Positions 42,163-51,380 of a stretch of 64,000 bases of DNA are shown in pieces. Each line of letters starts with the position of its first letter. Positions within the stretch are counted from its first letter, which is position 1. This stretch comes from Winogradskyella sp. (GTDB lineage Bacteria; Bacteroidota; Bacteroidia; Flavobacteriales; Flavobacteriaceae). The position numbers were made by a program, and so were the translations under genes. The stretch lies in assembly GCF_003712105.1 (NCBI RefSeq), contig NZ_RHLG01000005.1, positions 266,109 to 330,108 of the forward strand. Reading direction: 5' to 3'. Under the pieces are notes generated by a model. It worked only from the letters and a program-made list of their open reading frames with translations, did no database searches and was not told the origin of the DNA.

Positions 42163-43062
42163 TTAGCTTAAAAATTTATCTGCTACGTATACAATTTGTA
42201 GTAATGTTATATAAGTTACGCTTGAGAGCATGAGTTGTTTTGCTGCTTTTGGCGTTCTTAGTTTAAAAAGTTGTAGTGCATAATACACCATAACTAGACC
42301 TAATAAGAATACGATTATTGCACCAACAATAGATAATTTTAAATCTCCTGTAAAACCAAATACAGGAATTATTGAGGCAATCAATGTCCAAATGGTATAC
42401 ATTATAATCTGAACTGCTGTGGCTTTATCTGGCTTACCTGTTGGCAACATAAAAAAGCCTCCTTTTTTATAATCGTCGTGCAAAAACCAACCTATGGCCC
42501 AAAAATGTGGGAACTGCCAAAAAAACTGTATTGCAAATAAGGTTCCGGGTTCGATACCAAAATCGCCACGGGCAGCAACCCAACCTAGCATAAACGGAAT
42601 CGCTCCCGGTATTGCGCCAACAAAAACAGCAATTGGTGTTTTTGTTTTTAGTGGCGTATACATGCATGTATAGATGAATATTGAAATTGCACCATACATG
42701 GCTGTCTTTGGATTAATTGTGTATAATGTAATAATCCCGGCTAGTGTAAACAGAACCGCAATAATAAACGCCGTAGTTACAGACATGCGACCTGCAGGAA
42801 TAGGTCTGTTTTTAGTACGATCCATCAATGCGTCTAGGTCTTTTTCAATAACTTGATTAAACGCATTAGATGCACCAACCATAAAATAACCACCAATAGC
42901 TAAGAGAGCAAGTGTTTTTATATTAACAATATCTGCTCCTAAAAAATAACCAGCAATAGACGAAAACACCACACTTATGGACAATCCCATTTTAGTGATT
43001 TCTTTGAAATCTATCCAGATTGAAGCAGCAGAAATCGTTGTTTTTATTGTACTCAATTGCAT
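42163..43062 (-). CDS. cyoE: Haem O synthase (protohaem IX farnesyltransferase)
   Basis: A 299-residue UbiA-type membrane prenyltransferase that adds farnesyl to haem B, giving haem O for the oxidase. The first Asp motif is 'NQVIEKDLDALMDRTKNRP', with 'FWQFPHFWAIGWFLHDDY' in the second catalytic loop, and about nine helices. I place the start at the ATG 43062, because the longer frame begins at a TTG that lies inside the -7 box. It leads the operon with the short subunit III gene. Confidence 0.95.
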   Translation of the reverse strand: MQLSTIKTTISAASIWIDFKEITKMGLSISVVFSSIAGYFLGADIVNIKTLALLAIGGYFMVGASNAFNQVIEKDLDALMDRTKNRPIPAGRMSVTTAFIIAVLFTLAGIITLYTINPKTAMYGAISIFIYTCMYTPLKTKTPIAVFVGAIPGAIPFMLGWVAARGDFGIEPGTLFAIQFFWQFPHFWAIGWFLHDDYKKGGFFMLPTGKPDKATAVQIIMYTIWTLIASIIPVFGFTGDLKLSIVGAIIVFLLGLVMVYYALQLFKLRTPKAAKQLMLSSVTYITLLQIVYVADKFLS

Positions 43063-43077
43063 TGAATTTTGCGACTG

Positions 43078-43085
43078 CAAAGATA
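43078..43085 (-). promoter_or_regulatory. -7 box of cyoE
   Basis: TATCTTTG on the minus strand matches TAnnTTTG, 15 bases before the cyoE ATG. It also explains why an upstream TTG start must be wrong. Confidence 0.6.
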
Positions 43086-43251
43086 ACTTGAAAATTAATG
43101 ACGAACAACCTAATACTCAGTTATTCGCTTATATAAATTGGTTTTATGCAAGAATGCGTGATTTCGAGAGACTTTTGGATTTTAGTAGTAAATTTATTAA
43201 TCCTAAACGTATACGATTAACGATTTATAGGAGTTTGAAGGAACAGACATA

Positions 43252-43281
43252 AAAAAGGCAACCAAAATTGGTTGCCTTTTT
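43252..43281 (-). terminator. Terminator of the M36 peptidase gene
   Basis: A 14-bp perfect stem with arms AAAAAGGCAACCAA / TTGGTTGCCTTTTT and a two-base loop lies eight bases after the peptidase stop. Bases 43086-43251 hold no gene I can support. Confidence 0.88.
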
Positions 43282-43289
43282 ATTTAGAG

Positions 43290-46200
43290 TTATTTGACAA
43301 TGAAGCGTTGCCTTATGGTTTTAGAGTTGTTAATTATTTGAATAATATAAACACCTTTACTCAATGCAGATACATTAAGTGTGTGACTCAACTGACCAGA
43401 ACTTACGCGTTGCCCTAAAAGGTTATAAACAGAATAGGTGCTTTCCTCACCAATAACACCTTTAACATTAAGTACACCATTAGTTACAGGGTTAGGATAC
43501 AAACTTAAATCTATATTTTCATTATCGATAAGATCATTAGAATCTGAAACATCAGCATCTGGTTTTGTATTGGTATTAAGACGTGCAGCAGGAACAATCA
43601 CAGTATAGTCTTCAACTTCCCAGAAGTCAATACTTCCAGGTTCACTAAAGAATGCCCCACAAGGACTTATTGGTTCATCATTAATTACTAGAGGTCCCGT
43701 ATCCAAATAAATTCTCATTCTAGTAGGGCCAGGAATTGCAGATTCAGGTATTTGGATTATGTTATTGTTATATATAACCTCAGGTCCTTCTTGAGGTAAG
43801 TTAAGAATACCAAATACCCCATCTTGATTCCAATCAATAGCAACAACTGTCCTCCAAGCTGGAGAAATATTAACATTCCAATCAATCTGTAAAAAATTAG
43901 GAATCTCCCTACTTAGAACAGTGCTAATGTTTGTAAAATCTTGATAATGGGTCGGATTAGACGTTGATTGATTATTTATACTCCCCATAACAACGTTTGT
44001 TATGTAATACCCAGGCAAATGATTTGGGTCATTTATACTTGGAAATGGATTCATTACAACACAATAATTACTTTGCGTAATATTGATATTATCTACGGCT
44101 ACATCACTCATTTCATTCTGAGCATTAGTACGTTTAAACCTTAAACGTATTTCTTCACCAGAATATTGAGATAAATTGACATTAGCTGTAAACCAACCCT
44201 GACCATCAGGTCGTTTCTTAAACCATATCTCAGACCAACTTAAACCATCATTATTACTAATCTCTAAACTTAATCTGTTTCCATTCCGTACGCCTTGCAT
44301 ATAATAATCAAAGTTAAGTGTTACGGCATTTACATTTGTTAAGTCAATACACGGTGAGTTTAAAATAGCCACTTGTAATATTGGCGGTATTCCTACAGCA
44401 TCTGTAGCTGGTGTATACATATAATATGTAGAACCGTTACTACCTCCGCTAGGGCCAGTATTTGGAGTACCTCCAGAATTACGTATCCAATCTAAATCGT
44501 CGTTTGTAGAGTTGGTCCAATCACCCATCGAGCTTTCAAAACCCTCTTGGTAATCTGGCGCTACTGTTGTAGAACAATTCTCTGGGGTACATGGAAGGTT
44601 TATTGGAACATCAAAAGAGACTATTTGATCTCCTAAGGTATCATTATCTAGAGCATTGGCACCTACACCAACACCACGATTGGCAAATACAGACCAGATT
44701 AAACATTGATAATCTCCCAAACCATCATCTGAAATATTTCTATCAGCAGCTAAGATAGCATCGCGACCAGTTACAAAATTCATGTCATCAAATGGGGTTT
44801 CATTCAAGGATTCTATAATCATTTTCATTGCTATATTATTTCCACCTGTACCATTATACCAATCTGTATCAAAACCTTTTGCGTCAATTAACGCCCACGT
44901 TAAGTCCCACAAAATGGTGGCCCAACCAAAACCAACTTCATTTGCTTCCCAACTTCCCTGTATATCAGCATATGTAAATGTATTCCCATTTAACATGTCT
45001 GTTGAGTATGGTTGTAAGCGAATACCAGGCCCGTTGATTGGATAGTTCCTAACATAATTTCCTACCGGTCTTAAATCGCTTCCATTATCATTAGGATCTA
45101 TTGTCAAAATCAAACCAAACCAATCGCTCCAACCTTCTCCCATTTGTTCCTTACTATGCAGTGTAAAATCTGTTTCATTTGTAGTTCCAACAAGTCTTGT
45201 TGATATACCATGTGCATACTCATGTGCAACTATTAAACCAGAAAATCCAACATCTCCATTTGGCGGAAGTACATTTGGCTCATAAAGATGAATATATGGA
45301 CTGATACCTTCGGGTGCTGGCGTGAATTGAGCAAATACAACTTCAGAGCTTACCAATTGACTTTGGGCAAACACTTCAACATCATCATTTCCTGTACCAC
45401 CTCTATTAAAATTGTCTTGTTGAAAATTTCCACTTAGCTCATTAAAACCATGGTGATAAGATATGTCGTGAGACATATTTAACCAATAAAATGCATTAAC
45501 TATTGCTGCGTTTTGATTATCTAAAGCAGTTGATGAAGCATTTACAAAATAATTAAAAAATAGATTATGTGGGTCAGAAGGTGGTGGAGAATATCCAATA
45601 TCTGGACCATCTTCTGCTCCAATCCAGGTATTATTACCTCTAGTAGTATTATAGGTTACTCCGGCGATATCATGCCAACCGCATGGAGAAGCCAATGGAC
45701 TCTGCTCGTTCCCGACTATTGTTTGCGTAAAATTAGCATACAATGGGCTTTCCTCTGGTATAGCATATACAGTGTACATAGTATTGCTATTATTTATATC
45801 AAAAATGGTTGAATTATATGAATCCGTTTCTTCATGCAAAATAGGCCCAACAAAGGCTTTAGTTTCAGTATTTGTTTCTGGCTCATCCCATTTACAATAA
45901 AGACTTTGGTTTTTACTATCAACTAATTCCCCTGTACTCGCATCTATTCTATCCTTCCAAAGTACATGTGTTTTTGCATCCAAGATATCTATAGACCATA
46001 CCAACCGTAAGGTCTCACCGACTTTTACATACTCTAAATCTGCTATAATAGGTCTACTAGAAAAATTACGATTTTCAAAAGTTATTTTATACGGTGATTT
46101 ATTGTTTTTAGTAAAATTTGACCTCTCCATTTTATGGTGGCTAAAACTTTTATTTAATGCTATTTCAGGAGTAATAGTTGGACTTGTAACACTTATCTTA

Positions 46201-46508
46201 TCTTTTATTCCAGAGATAAACCCAATATGACTTCGGGTTATTTCTCCATTTCTAAGTGTAAGCTTTAGGCGACCCAGAGCAATAGGCGTGTTATTATAAA
46301 ACTGTTGCACATTCACATGTTGCACATCAGGATTTATGGAAGGGCTTACGTCAATAATTTTCCATTCTGCTAAATCTGCTTTATCAAATTTAGATGTTGT
46401 AGAAAGCTCATTAATAAATTTTGATACAATGGGTTCAATATCCTTTTGAGCATAAAAGCTCATTGAACATAACATTGAGAAGAGGCATAAAATGTAGGTT
46501 TTCTTCAT
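43290..46508 (-). CDS. M36 family (fungalysin-type) metallopeptidase secreted by T9SS
   Basis: A 1072-residue secreted protease. Signal peptide ('FSMLCSMSFYAQ'), FTP-type propeptide about 25-215, then the M36 catalytic domain with zinc ligands H429 and H433 and catalytic E430 in 'HEYAHGISTRLVG', and E458 in 'EQMGEGWSDWFGL'. A jelly-roll/MAM-like domain (about 680-820, 'WIRNSGGTPNTGPSGGSNGS') and a GEVED-type domain follow. The last about 75 residues are a type A sorting domain ('LYPNPVTNGVLNVKG'), so it is secreted and surface-attached via T9SS. It is monocistronic. Confidence 0.94.
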   Translation of the reverse strand: MKKTYILCLFSMLCSMSFYAQKDIEPIVSKFINELSTTSKFDKADLAEWKIIDVSPSINPDVQHVNVQQFYNNTPIALGRLKLTLRNGEITRSHIGFISGIKDKISVTSPTITPEIALNKSFSHHKMERSNFTKNNKSPYKITFENRNFSSRPIIADLEYVKVGETLRLVWSIDILDAKTHVLWKDRIDASTGELVDSKNQSLYCKWDEPETNTETKAFVGPILHEETDSYNSTIFDINNSNTMYTVYAIPEESPLYANFTQTIVGNEQSPLASPCGWHDIAGVTYNTTRGNNTWIGAEDGPDIGYSPPPSDPHNLFFNYFVNASSTALDNQNAAIVNAFYWLNMSHDISYHHGFNELSGNFQQDNFNRGGTGNDDVEVFAQSQLVSSEVVFAQFTPAPEGISPYIHLYEPNVLPPNGDVGFSGLIVAHEYAHGISTRLVGTTNETDFTLHSKEQMGEGWSDWFGLILTIDPNDNGSDLRPVGNYVRNYPINGPGIRLQPYSTDMLNGNTFTYADIQGSWEANEVGFGWATILWDLTWALIDAKGFDTDWYNGTGGNNIAMKMIIESLNETPFDDMNFVTGRDAILAADRNISDDGLGDYQCLIWSVFANRGVGVGANALDNDTLGDQIVSFDVPINLPCTPENCSTTVAPDYQEGFESSMGDWTNSTNDDLDWIRNSGGTPNTGPSGGSNGSTYYMYTPATDAVGIPPILQVAILNSPCIDLTNVNAVTLNFDYYMQGVRNGNRLSLEISNNDGLSWSEIWFKKRPDGQGWFTANVNLSQYSGEEIRLRFKRTNAQNEMSDVAVDNINITQSNYCVVMNPFPSINDPNHLPGYYITNVVMGSINNQSTSNPTHYQDFTNISTVLSREIPNFLQIDWNVNISPAWRTVVAIDWNQDGVFGILNLPQEGPEVIYNNNIIQIPESAIPGPTRMRIYLDTGPLVINDEPISPCGAFFSEPGSIDFWEVEDYTVIVPAARLNTNTKPDADVSDSNDLIDNENIDLSLYPNPVTNGVLNVKGVIGEESTYSVYNLLGQRVSSGQLSHTLNVSALSKGVYIIQIINNSKTIRQRFIVK

Positions 46509-46643
46509 AATTAAAAGTTTTAAAAATTAAACTAATACTTAGAAGAAATAATTTTAGACCGATTAAAAGCATTTCTTGATAAGATGTAATTAAAGTTACT
46601 AAAAAATACAACTACATCAACATCAACATCAATATATCAAAGT

Positions 46644-48761
46644 CTAAAAATCATTATACCAGTTAAATAAGTCGGTACGCACACCAAAGCTTATCCAAGT
46701 GGTATTTGTGCGCGTAGTAATGTTGGTTTCGACAGTTGGATCGAAATTTCTGTAATTGATATTTGTGAAGACTCTTAAATTACTCACCGGGTTTATAATA
46801 TAACCAGCCATTAACTCTCCGTGAAAAACGGTGGTGTTATTTCCTTGACCAATTTCAATACCTGTATCTGATGGCCTGTCGTTTTCATTTCCAAATATAT
46901 CACCACCATAATAGAAGTTATCCGTTCCATCTCTAAAATCAAAACCGCGCTCTCCAAAAATGAGCTTTGCATCCGCAAACCAACGTTTGTAGTTATAGCG
47001 TCCTATTAAAACCAGCTCTCTAAAATTATTACCCCATAAATGCGCCATTGACTGATTTTTATGCGCATAGTTAAGCACTATAGTATTATGAGAATAGGTA
47101 TACGGACGCACTTGGTTATACTCGGCTTGTAGTAATAGTCCATCTACATTAAATGCGTTGAAATATTTTGCGCCAATCTGAAAACCAAACTTGTTTCTCC
47201 AACTTTTATTTCCATCTCTAATATCTGATATAGAAAATTCGTCAATAATAAATTGACCATAGAGATTCACTTTATTATTCCATTTGTACTTTCCAGATAA
47301 ACCAATAACAGCATTACCTGCATCTTGACCAGTATTAAACTCCGCTGCTCTCAGAAAAATAATCGGATTTAAGAAGCTAGCTTCAAAACCTCTGTTATCA
47401 ATGTTCGAAGAAATTACAGATTCAAAAAAACCAAGATTAAGGCGTTTAGAGACATTCCAACTTAAATAATGGTTAGCTACATATTTAGTTAAAAAAGAAC
47501 CATCTGGTCGTATTACAGCATCACGAACATCTTTGTTCCACATCCAAGTACTGGTATATTTAATTTTCCAGAACTTTAAGTTCGTTTTTAAAAATGTTGA
47601 CGGACTCGCCACATCACTTTGAAATAATGAACGGTAACCATCCCCTGTAAAGTTTTTTCCATGGCCAAACTGTATATTTAAAAACTTAGCTGGCGTATAC
47701 GATAAGTAGGCCTCTGCTACAGGATAATCGTAAGAATCATCTTTGAATCGCTTGGCTATTCCACGTCCAGGAATAATTGCTGGGTCTGGACCAAAGGCTT
47801 TAAGACTTTCAGCATACTCATTAAAATACTCAGCAAATCGCCCTTGACTCTCGTAAAAAGATGTTGTAAAATTAAAGCGCTTACCTATACCTGCTTGTAT
47901 AAAAACACCTCGAGTATTATTGTAGGTACTAAAATCAGCTTCAGAATCACTACCAACTTGTACATCTAAAACTGGATCAATGGTGAACCAATAATCTTTG
48001 CCTTGCACTTGTACTAAATGCTCATCCCATAGTTTACGGCCTAACCATGTAGTTGAATTCTTGGATAAGTTCTCTTTTTCTGCTTTAAAGTCGTAATACG
48101 GTGCAACCTCATCATATAAAAAGGGTTTGGCAGCAGTATGTGCATTTGTACCTATAGCATTCATATTAGCATCAAAACGCGCATAATAATTATGTGTAAA
48201 CGGAATATTTAGCTGACTGCTATATTCAAGCCTTTCATAAGGTTTTAGGGAGTTATTAATGCTATCTATTTCGTTAGACAACACTGCATTTAGATTATCA
48301 TCCTTAGTTTTAGATTTATTTAAATCAGTCACTTGGTCATCTAGCTCTAATTCTGAAGGTACTGATAAAGGAATATTAATTTTGGTGGAATATTGCACAT
48401 ACGTTGGCTTACCATCGTACTCAGCTGGTGTAATCACTGGAAGCGCATTAAAAACACGTTGGGTTTCAGATTTTAATTCTTCGTATGCAGCATCCATAAA
48501 AATAATCTGAAATCGTCCTTCTTCATCAACTTCAAAAAGTAATTTTATATCGCCTTTGTAATTCTCTTCTGAAACGTTTTCAGGAATTTTAAAATTTTCA
48601 AAAATGAAGTTGTGCAATTGAAACCTCAAACACTCCTTTAATTCTTCTATCGATTTTGATTCACACCCAGGAAATATTGGCGGTTTTTGATAATTGATTT
48701 CGTTTTGAGAAATGCTTTTAAAGGAGGAAAGACTTAGTAGTAAAACAAGAATATACCGCAT
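46644..48761 (-). CDS. remB: RemB-like gliding motility outer-membrane protein with N-terminal TonB-type domain
   Basis: A 705-residue protein with a signal peptide ('ILVLLLSLSSFKSIS'). Residues about 24-130 resemble a TonB C-terminal domain ('PPIFPGCESKSIEELKEC', 'DIKLLFEVDEEGRFQII', 'RVFNALPVITPAEYDGKP'). The rest is a large barrel-like, Wzi-like region ('WFTIDPVLDVQVGSDSEADF', 'LNIQFGHGKNFTGDGYRSLF'). Flavobacterial proteins of this size and layout are annotated RemB, a mobile surface protein in gliding. Neighbouring tonB genes carry the same PGCE module. The name is by resemblance; Wzi-family capsule assembly is the alternative. Confidence 0.72.
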   Translation of the reverse strand: MRYILVLLLSLSSFKSISQNEINYQKPPIFPGCESKSIEELKECLRFQLHNFIFENFKIPENVSEENYKGDIKLLFEVDEEGRFQIIFMDAAYEELKSETQRVFNALPVITPAEYDGKPTYVQYSTKINIPLSVPSELELDDQVTDLNKSKTKDDNLNAVLSNEIDSINNSLKPYERLEYSSQLNIPFTHNYYARFDANMNAIGTNAHTAAKPFLYDEVAPYYDFKAEKENLSKNSTTWLGRKLWDEHLVQVQGKDYWFTIDPVLDVQVGSDSEADFSTYNNTRGVFIQAGIGKRFNFTTSFYESQGRFAEYFNEYAESLKAFGPDPAIIPGRGIAKRFKDDSYDYPVAEAYLSYTPAKFLNIQFGHGKNFTGDGYRSLFQSDVASPSTFLKTNLKFWKIKYTSTWMWNKDVRDAVIRPDGSFLTKYVANHYLSWNVSKRLNLGFFESVISSNIDNRGFEASFLNPIIFLRAAEFNTGQDAGNAVIGLSGKYKWNNKVNLYGQFIIDEFSISDIRDGNKSWRNKFGFQIGAKYFNAFNVDGLLLQAEYNQVRPYTYSHNTIVLNYAHKNQSMAHLWGNNFRELVLIGRYNYKRWFADAKLIFGERGFDFRDGTDNFYYGGDIFGNENDRPSDTGIEIGQGNNTTVFHGELMAGYIINPVSNLRVFTNINYRNFDPTVETNITTRTNTTWISFGVRTDLFNWYNDF

Positions 48762-48821
48762 AGGTGATTCATCTTAATTTAGTAATCGAAAGATACTATT
48801 TTTTTAATGGTAGATAAAAAC

Positions 48822-48849
48822 AAAAACCGTTATTTCTCAATAACGGTTT
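48822..48849 (-). terminator. Terminator between tonB and remB-like genes
   Basis: An 11-bp stem (AAACCGTTATT / AATAACGGTTT) with a four-base loop is followed on the minus strand by five T. It suggests that remB is a separate unit or is reached only by readthrough. Confidence 0.8.
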
Positions 48850-48874
48850 ACTGCTCGATTTATGATTGAAGAAT

Positions 48875-49672
48875 TTAATTCTCTACTTTAAACTTAATTG
48901 GTAAACTATACGAAACTGTCACGGGTTTATCTTTTTGAATACCTGGTTGCATTTTTGGTATTATATTTAAGACTCTTGAGGCTTCTTCTTCTAATTTTGG
49001 ATGCGGTGCTCTTGATTGAATATCTATAACCTGTCCGTTTTTATCAATTTTAAATTGAGCATAAATTTTTTGTACCCCTGACAACCCGCATTCAGAAGCA
49101 AGTTCAGTGTTGAACTTTTTCTGTACTAACTTGGCAATTTTGTCAGACATACATTTCTTTTTTTTAGAATTTGTTTTAAACTTCTCACAGCCTGGGTATA
49201 CAGGCACATACTCAATTGCAACAAAAGGAACAATTATATCATCATCGACAGGATTGTCTATATCAAGATCTGAATCTCCTGGTTCTAGTGGCTCTGAAAT
49301 TGGCTCAGTTTCATCAGGTGTAAGAAGTTCTTCCTTTAAATCTTTAAAATCATCTTCCTTGGTAACATAGACATCATTCAACTTTATAATCTTTTTTTGA
49401 ACAGGTTCTAGTTTCACCTCAGTTTTTTGCTCAACAACTTTGTCAATAGTTATTTCGATTGTGTCATCGTCAATTTCTGGCTGAACCATTGCAATGGCAT
49501 TACTCTCAAACTGCATTTCAAATAAGGCATGTGTTCCTAGTAAACATAGGATTAACCCAATTTGAAAATACAGCGTGGAGTTTTTTTGTAAATTAACCTC
49601 ATGTTTTTGAGATGTTTTTACATTAACAGGGCTCTGACCAGCACTATTAATGTTCTGACTTTGTTTTTTCAT
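48875..49672 (-). CDS. TonB-family energy transducer
   Basis: A 265-residue protein. One N-terminal membrane helix ('LYFQIGLILCLLGTHALF', near 33-50) is followed by an acidic periplasmic linker ('EPISEPLEPGDSDLDID') and a TonB C-terminal domain ('YPGCEKFKTNSKKKKCMSDK', 'GVQKIYAQFKIDKNGQVID'). TonB couples ExbB-ExbD motion to outer-membrane receptors. It lacks the usual long Pro-rich linker. It is paralogous to the gene at 49790-50515 but separated by a terminator. Confidence 0.87.
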   Translation of the reverse strand: MKKQSQNINSAGQSPVNVKTSQKHEVNLQKNSTLYFQIGLILCLLGTHALFEMQFESNAIAMVQPEIDDDTIEITIDKVVEQKTEVKLEPVQKKIIKLNDVYVTKEDDFKDLKEELLTPDETEPISEPLEPGDSDLDIDNPVDDDIIVPFVAIEYVPVYPGCEKFKTNSKKKKCMSDKIAKLVQKKFNTELASECGLSGVQKIYAQFKIDKNGQVIDIQSRAPHPKLEEEASRVLNIIPKMQPGIQKDKPVTVSYSLPIKFKVEN

Positions 49673-49732
49673 AATATTTAAAAATTAAAATGTTAATATT
49701 ATGTAAAAGTCACAAGAAGCATACCAAAACAA

Positions 49733-49766
49733 AAAATCCCGTCCAATTAATTTTGAACGGGATTTT
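49733..49766 (-). terminator. Terminator between the two tonB genes
   Basis: A ten-base-pair outer stem (AAAATCCCGT / ACGGGATTTT) with a short mismatch-containing inner stem is followed on the minus strand by T-rich sequence. Confidence 0.85.
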
Positions 49767-49789
49767 ACTATTACAGTATAGTCTATTTC

Positions 49790-50515
49790 TTAATCTTGTA
49801 CTTGGAATAAAATTGGTAACGAATAAGGTACAGTTACTGCTTTACCTCTTTGCTTACCTGGTTGCATTTTTGGTAATAAGCCAATTACACGCTTAGCTTC
49901 TTTCTCCAGTCCAGGGTGTGGAGCTCTTGCACCAACATTTACTATTCTTCCTGTTTTATCTATTTTAAAAAACACACTAATACGTTGTCTTCCTGATAAA
50001 CCTAAATCACTAGCCAAATCTGTATTAAATTTTTTGTTTACAAACTTCGCCACTTTTTCTGACATACATTTTTTCTTTGCTGCATTACCTTTCTTCCTTT
50101 CACATCCAGGAAAAATAGGCACGTTTTCAATAACGGCAAAGGGAACCTCAATATCTTCCTCTACTTCTTCTACTTCTACTTCTTCTACTTCAACAATTTC
50201 TGCATCTTGCTCAGTTTCTGTAGACTCAATAACTGTTTCTTCTACTTCTTCTTCATCTTCTACCACTTCAATCACCTCAGGCGCAGCTGGCGGTGGTGGC
50301 GGTGGTGGCGGTGGTGTTACTAACTGTTCTGTAATTGGCACTTCTTCTTCTAATTCATCATCTAGATTAAGACCGTCTAAAGCAATATCGCTTCGATCAT
50401 AAGTCTTGTAGTTAATAGCCAAATTAGTTACAAGTAACATCAACACTAAACCAACAGCAAAGTAAATAGAGCTGTTACGGCTTACATCGGATTTTGGATT
50501 CTTTTTAGGTTCCAT
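49790..50515 (-). CDS. TonB-family energy transducer with poly-proline and acidic linker
   Basis: A 241-residue TonB. N-terminal helix ('IYFAVGLVLMLLVTNLAI', near 17-34), a run of nine Pro near residue 70 ('TPPPPPPPPPAAP'), then a long Glu/Val linker ('EVEEVEVEEVEEDIEV') and the C-terminal domain ('IFPGCERKKGNAAKKKCMSE', 'RISVFFKIDKTGRIVN', 'PYSLPILFQVQD'). It is conserved with the downstream paralogue. It follows the VanZ gene by 61 bases on the same strand. Confidence 0.92.
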   Translation of the reverse strand: MEPKKNPKSDVSRNSSIYFAVGLVLMLLVTNLAINYKTYDRSDIALDGLNLDDELEEEVPITEQLVTPPPPPPPPPAAPEVIEVVEDEEEVEETVIESTETEQDAEIVEVEEVEVEEVEEDIEVPFAVIENVPIFPGCERKKGNAAKKKCMSEKVAKFVNKKFNTDLASDLGLSGRQRISVFFKIDKTGRIVNVGARAPHPGLEKEAKRVIGLLPKMQPGKQRGKAVTVPYSLPILFQVQD

Positions 50516-50576
50516 ATGTTTAAAATTAAGAGTTGCTAATTTAATTAATTAATCCTTAAAAAAACAAGGCTTATTG

Positions 50577-50948
50577 TTATTTTAACTTAAGATTGTTGTA
50601 ATATATAACAATAATCGTACCACAAACGACACCTAAACAATTGGCTAATAGGTCGTAATTATCATATGTTCTTAGTGGGTTTACACGTTCTTGAATTAAC
50701 TCGAGAATAATTCCAAAAATTAATGTGCCAATAAATGTTATGAAGATACCTCTTTTGAATTTTGATTTGAGCACATAAAATGCCCATAAAAAAGACAATG
50801 CTACATAAGCTATGAAATGGAATATTTTATCCTCAAAAACAAAATTGGTTTTAGGTAAGATTCCACTCGGATTACCTAAACTAAAATAAACTAATACAAT
50901 AGTATAACTTATTGCTGTAAAGAGATACGTTTTAGGATTTTTAAGCAC
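50577..50948 (-). CDS. VanZ-like family membrane protein (GTG start)
   Basis: A 123-residue inner-membrane protein with four helices ('YLFTAISYTIVLVYFSLG', 'HFIAYVALSFLWAFYVL', 'GIFITFIGTLIFGIILEL', 'LLANCLGVVCGTIIVIYY'). The VanZ-like signature around 'DKIFHFIAYVALSFLW' and 'YDLLANCLGVVCG' is present. It starts at GTG 50948, overlapping the gcvH end by eight bases. VanZ itself gives low-level teicoplanin resistance; the role of such small homologues is unknown. Confidence 0.86.
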   Translation of the reverse strand: MLKNPKTYLFTAISYTIVLVYFSLGNPSGILPKTNFVFEDKIFHFIAYVALSFLWAFYVLKSKFKRGIFITFIGTLIFGIILELIQERVNPLRTYDNYDLLANCLGVVCGTIIVIYYNNLKLK

Positions 50949-51321
50949 TAATAAGAGCTTTGTAATCTTCTGCTGACATTAAATCTTCTACCTGAGATTC
51001 ATCTGAAAATTTTAGCTTAATCATCCATCCGGCTCCGTAAGGATCAGAATTAACCAATTCTGGTTCGTCTTCTAAGGTTTCATTAAATTCAACAATTTCT
51101 CCACTCAAGGGTAAAAATAAATCAGAAACTGTTTTTACAGCTTCAACTGTACCAAACACTTCTTCAGCATCGAGGGTTTCATCCAAAGTTTCTACTTCGA
51201 CATAGACAATGTCACCAAGTTCTCCTTGAGCAAAATCTGTAATGCCAATTGTTGCTGTATCACCTTCTATTTTAACCCATTCGTGATCTTTGGTATACTT
51301 TAAATCCGCCGGAATATTCAT
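50941..51321 (-). CDS. gcvH: Glycine cleavage system H protein
   Basis: A 126-residue lipoyl carrier. The lipoylation site is K63 in 'GTVEAVKTVSDLFLP', in the context usual for H protein ('ELGDIVYVEVE' upstream). It shuttles the aminomethyl group between P, T and L proteins of glycine cleavage. It lies 59 bases after sprA on the same strand, and the gcvH-sprA neighbourhood is usual in flavobacteria. No other gcv gene is in the window. Confidence 0.96.
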   Translation of the reverse strand: MNIPADLKYTKDHEWVKIEGDTATIGITDFAQGELGDIVYVEVETLDETLDAEEVFGTVEAVKTVSDLFLPLSGEIVEFNETLEDEPELVNSDPYGAGWMIKLKFSDESQVEDLMSAEDYKALISA

Positions 51322-51380
51322 ATTGATTCTAATTTGTTTTTGCTTAGCAAATGTAATTTTTTAAATGATGTTTGTCAATA

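Noticed and set aside
42977..43252. Plus-strand open frame opposite the start of cyoE
   Set aside because: It is largely antisense to cyoE and its leader, has no recognisable domain, and ends at the peptidase terminator.
50034..50402. Plus-strand Ser/Thr-rich open frame opposite the tonB linker
   Set aside because: It is the antisense reading of the Glu/Val and poly-Pro linker, with low-complexity Ser-Thr-Ser repeats and no signal of its own.
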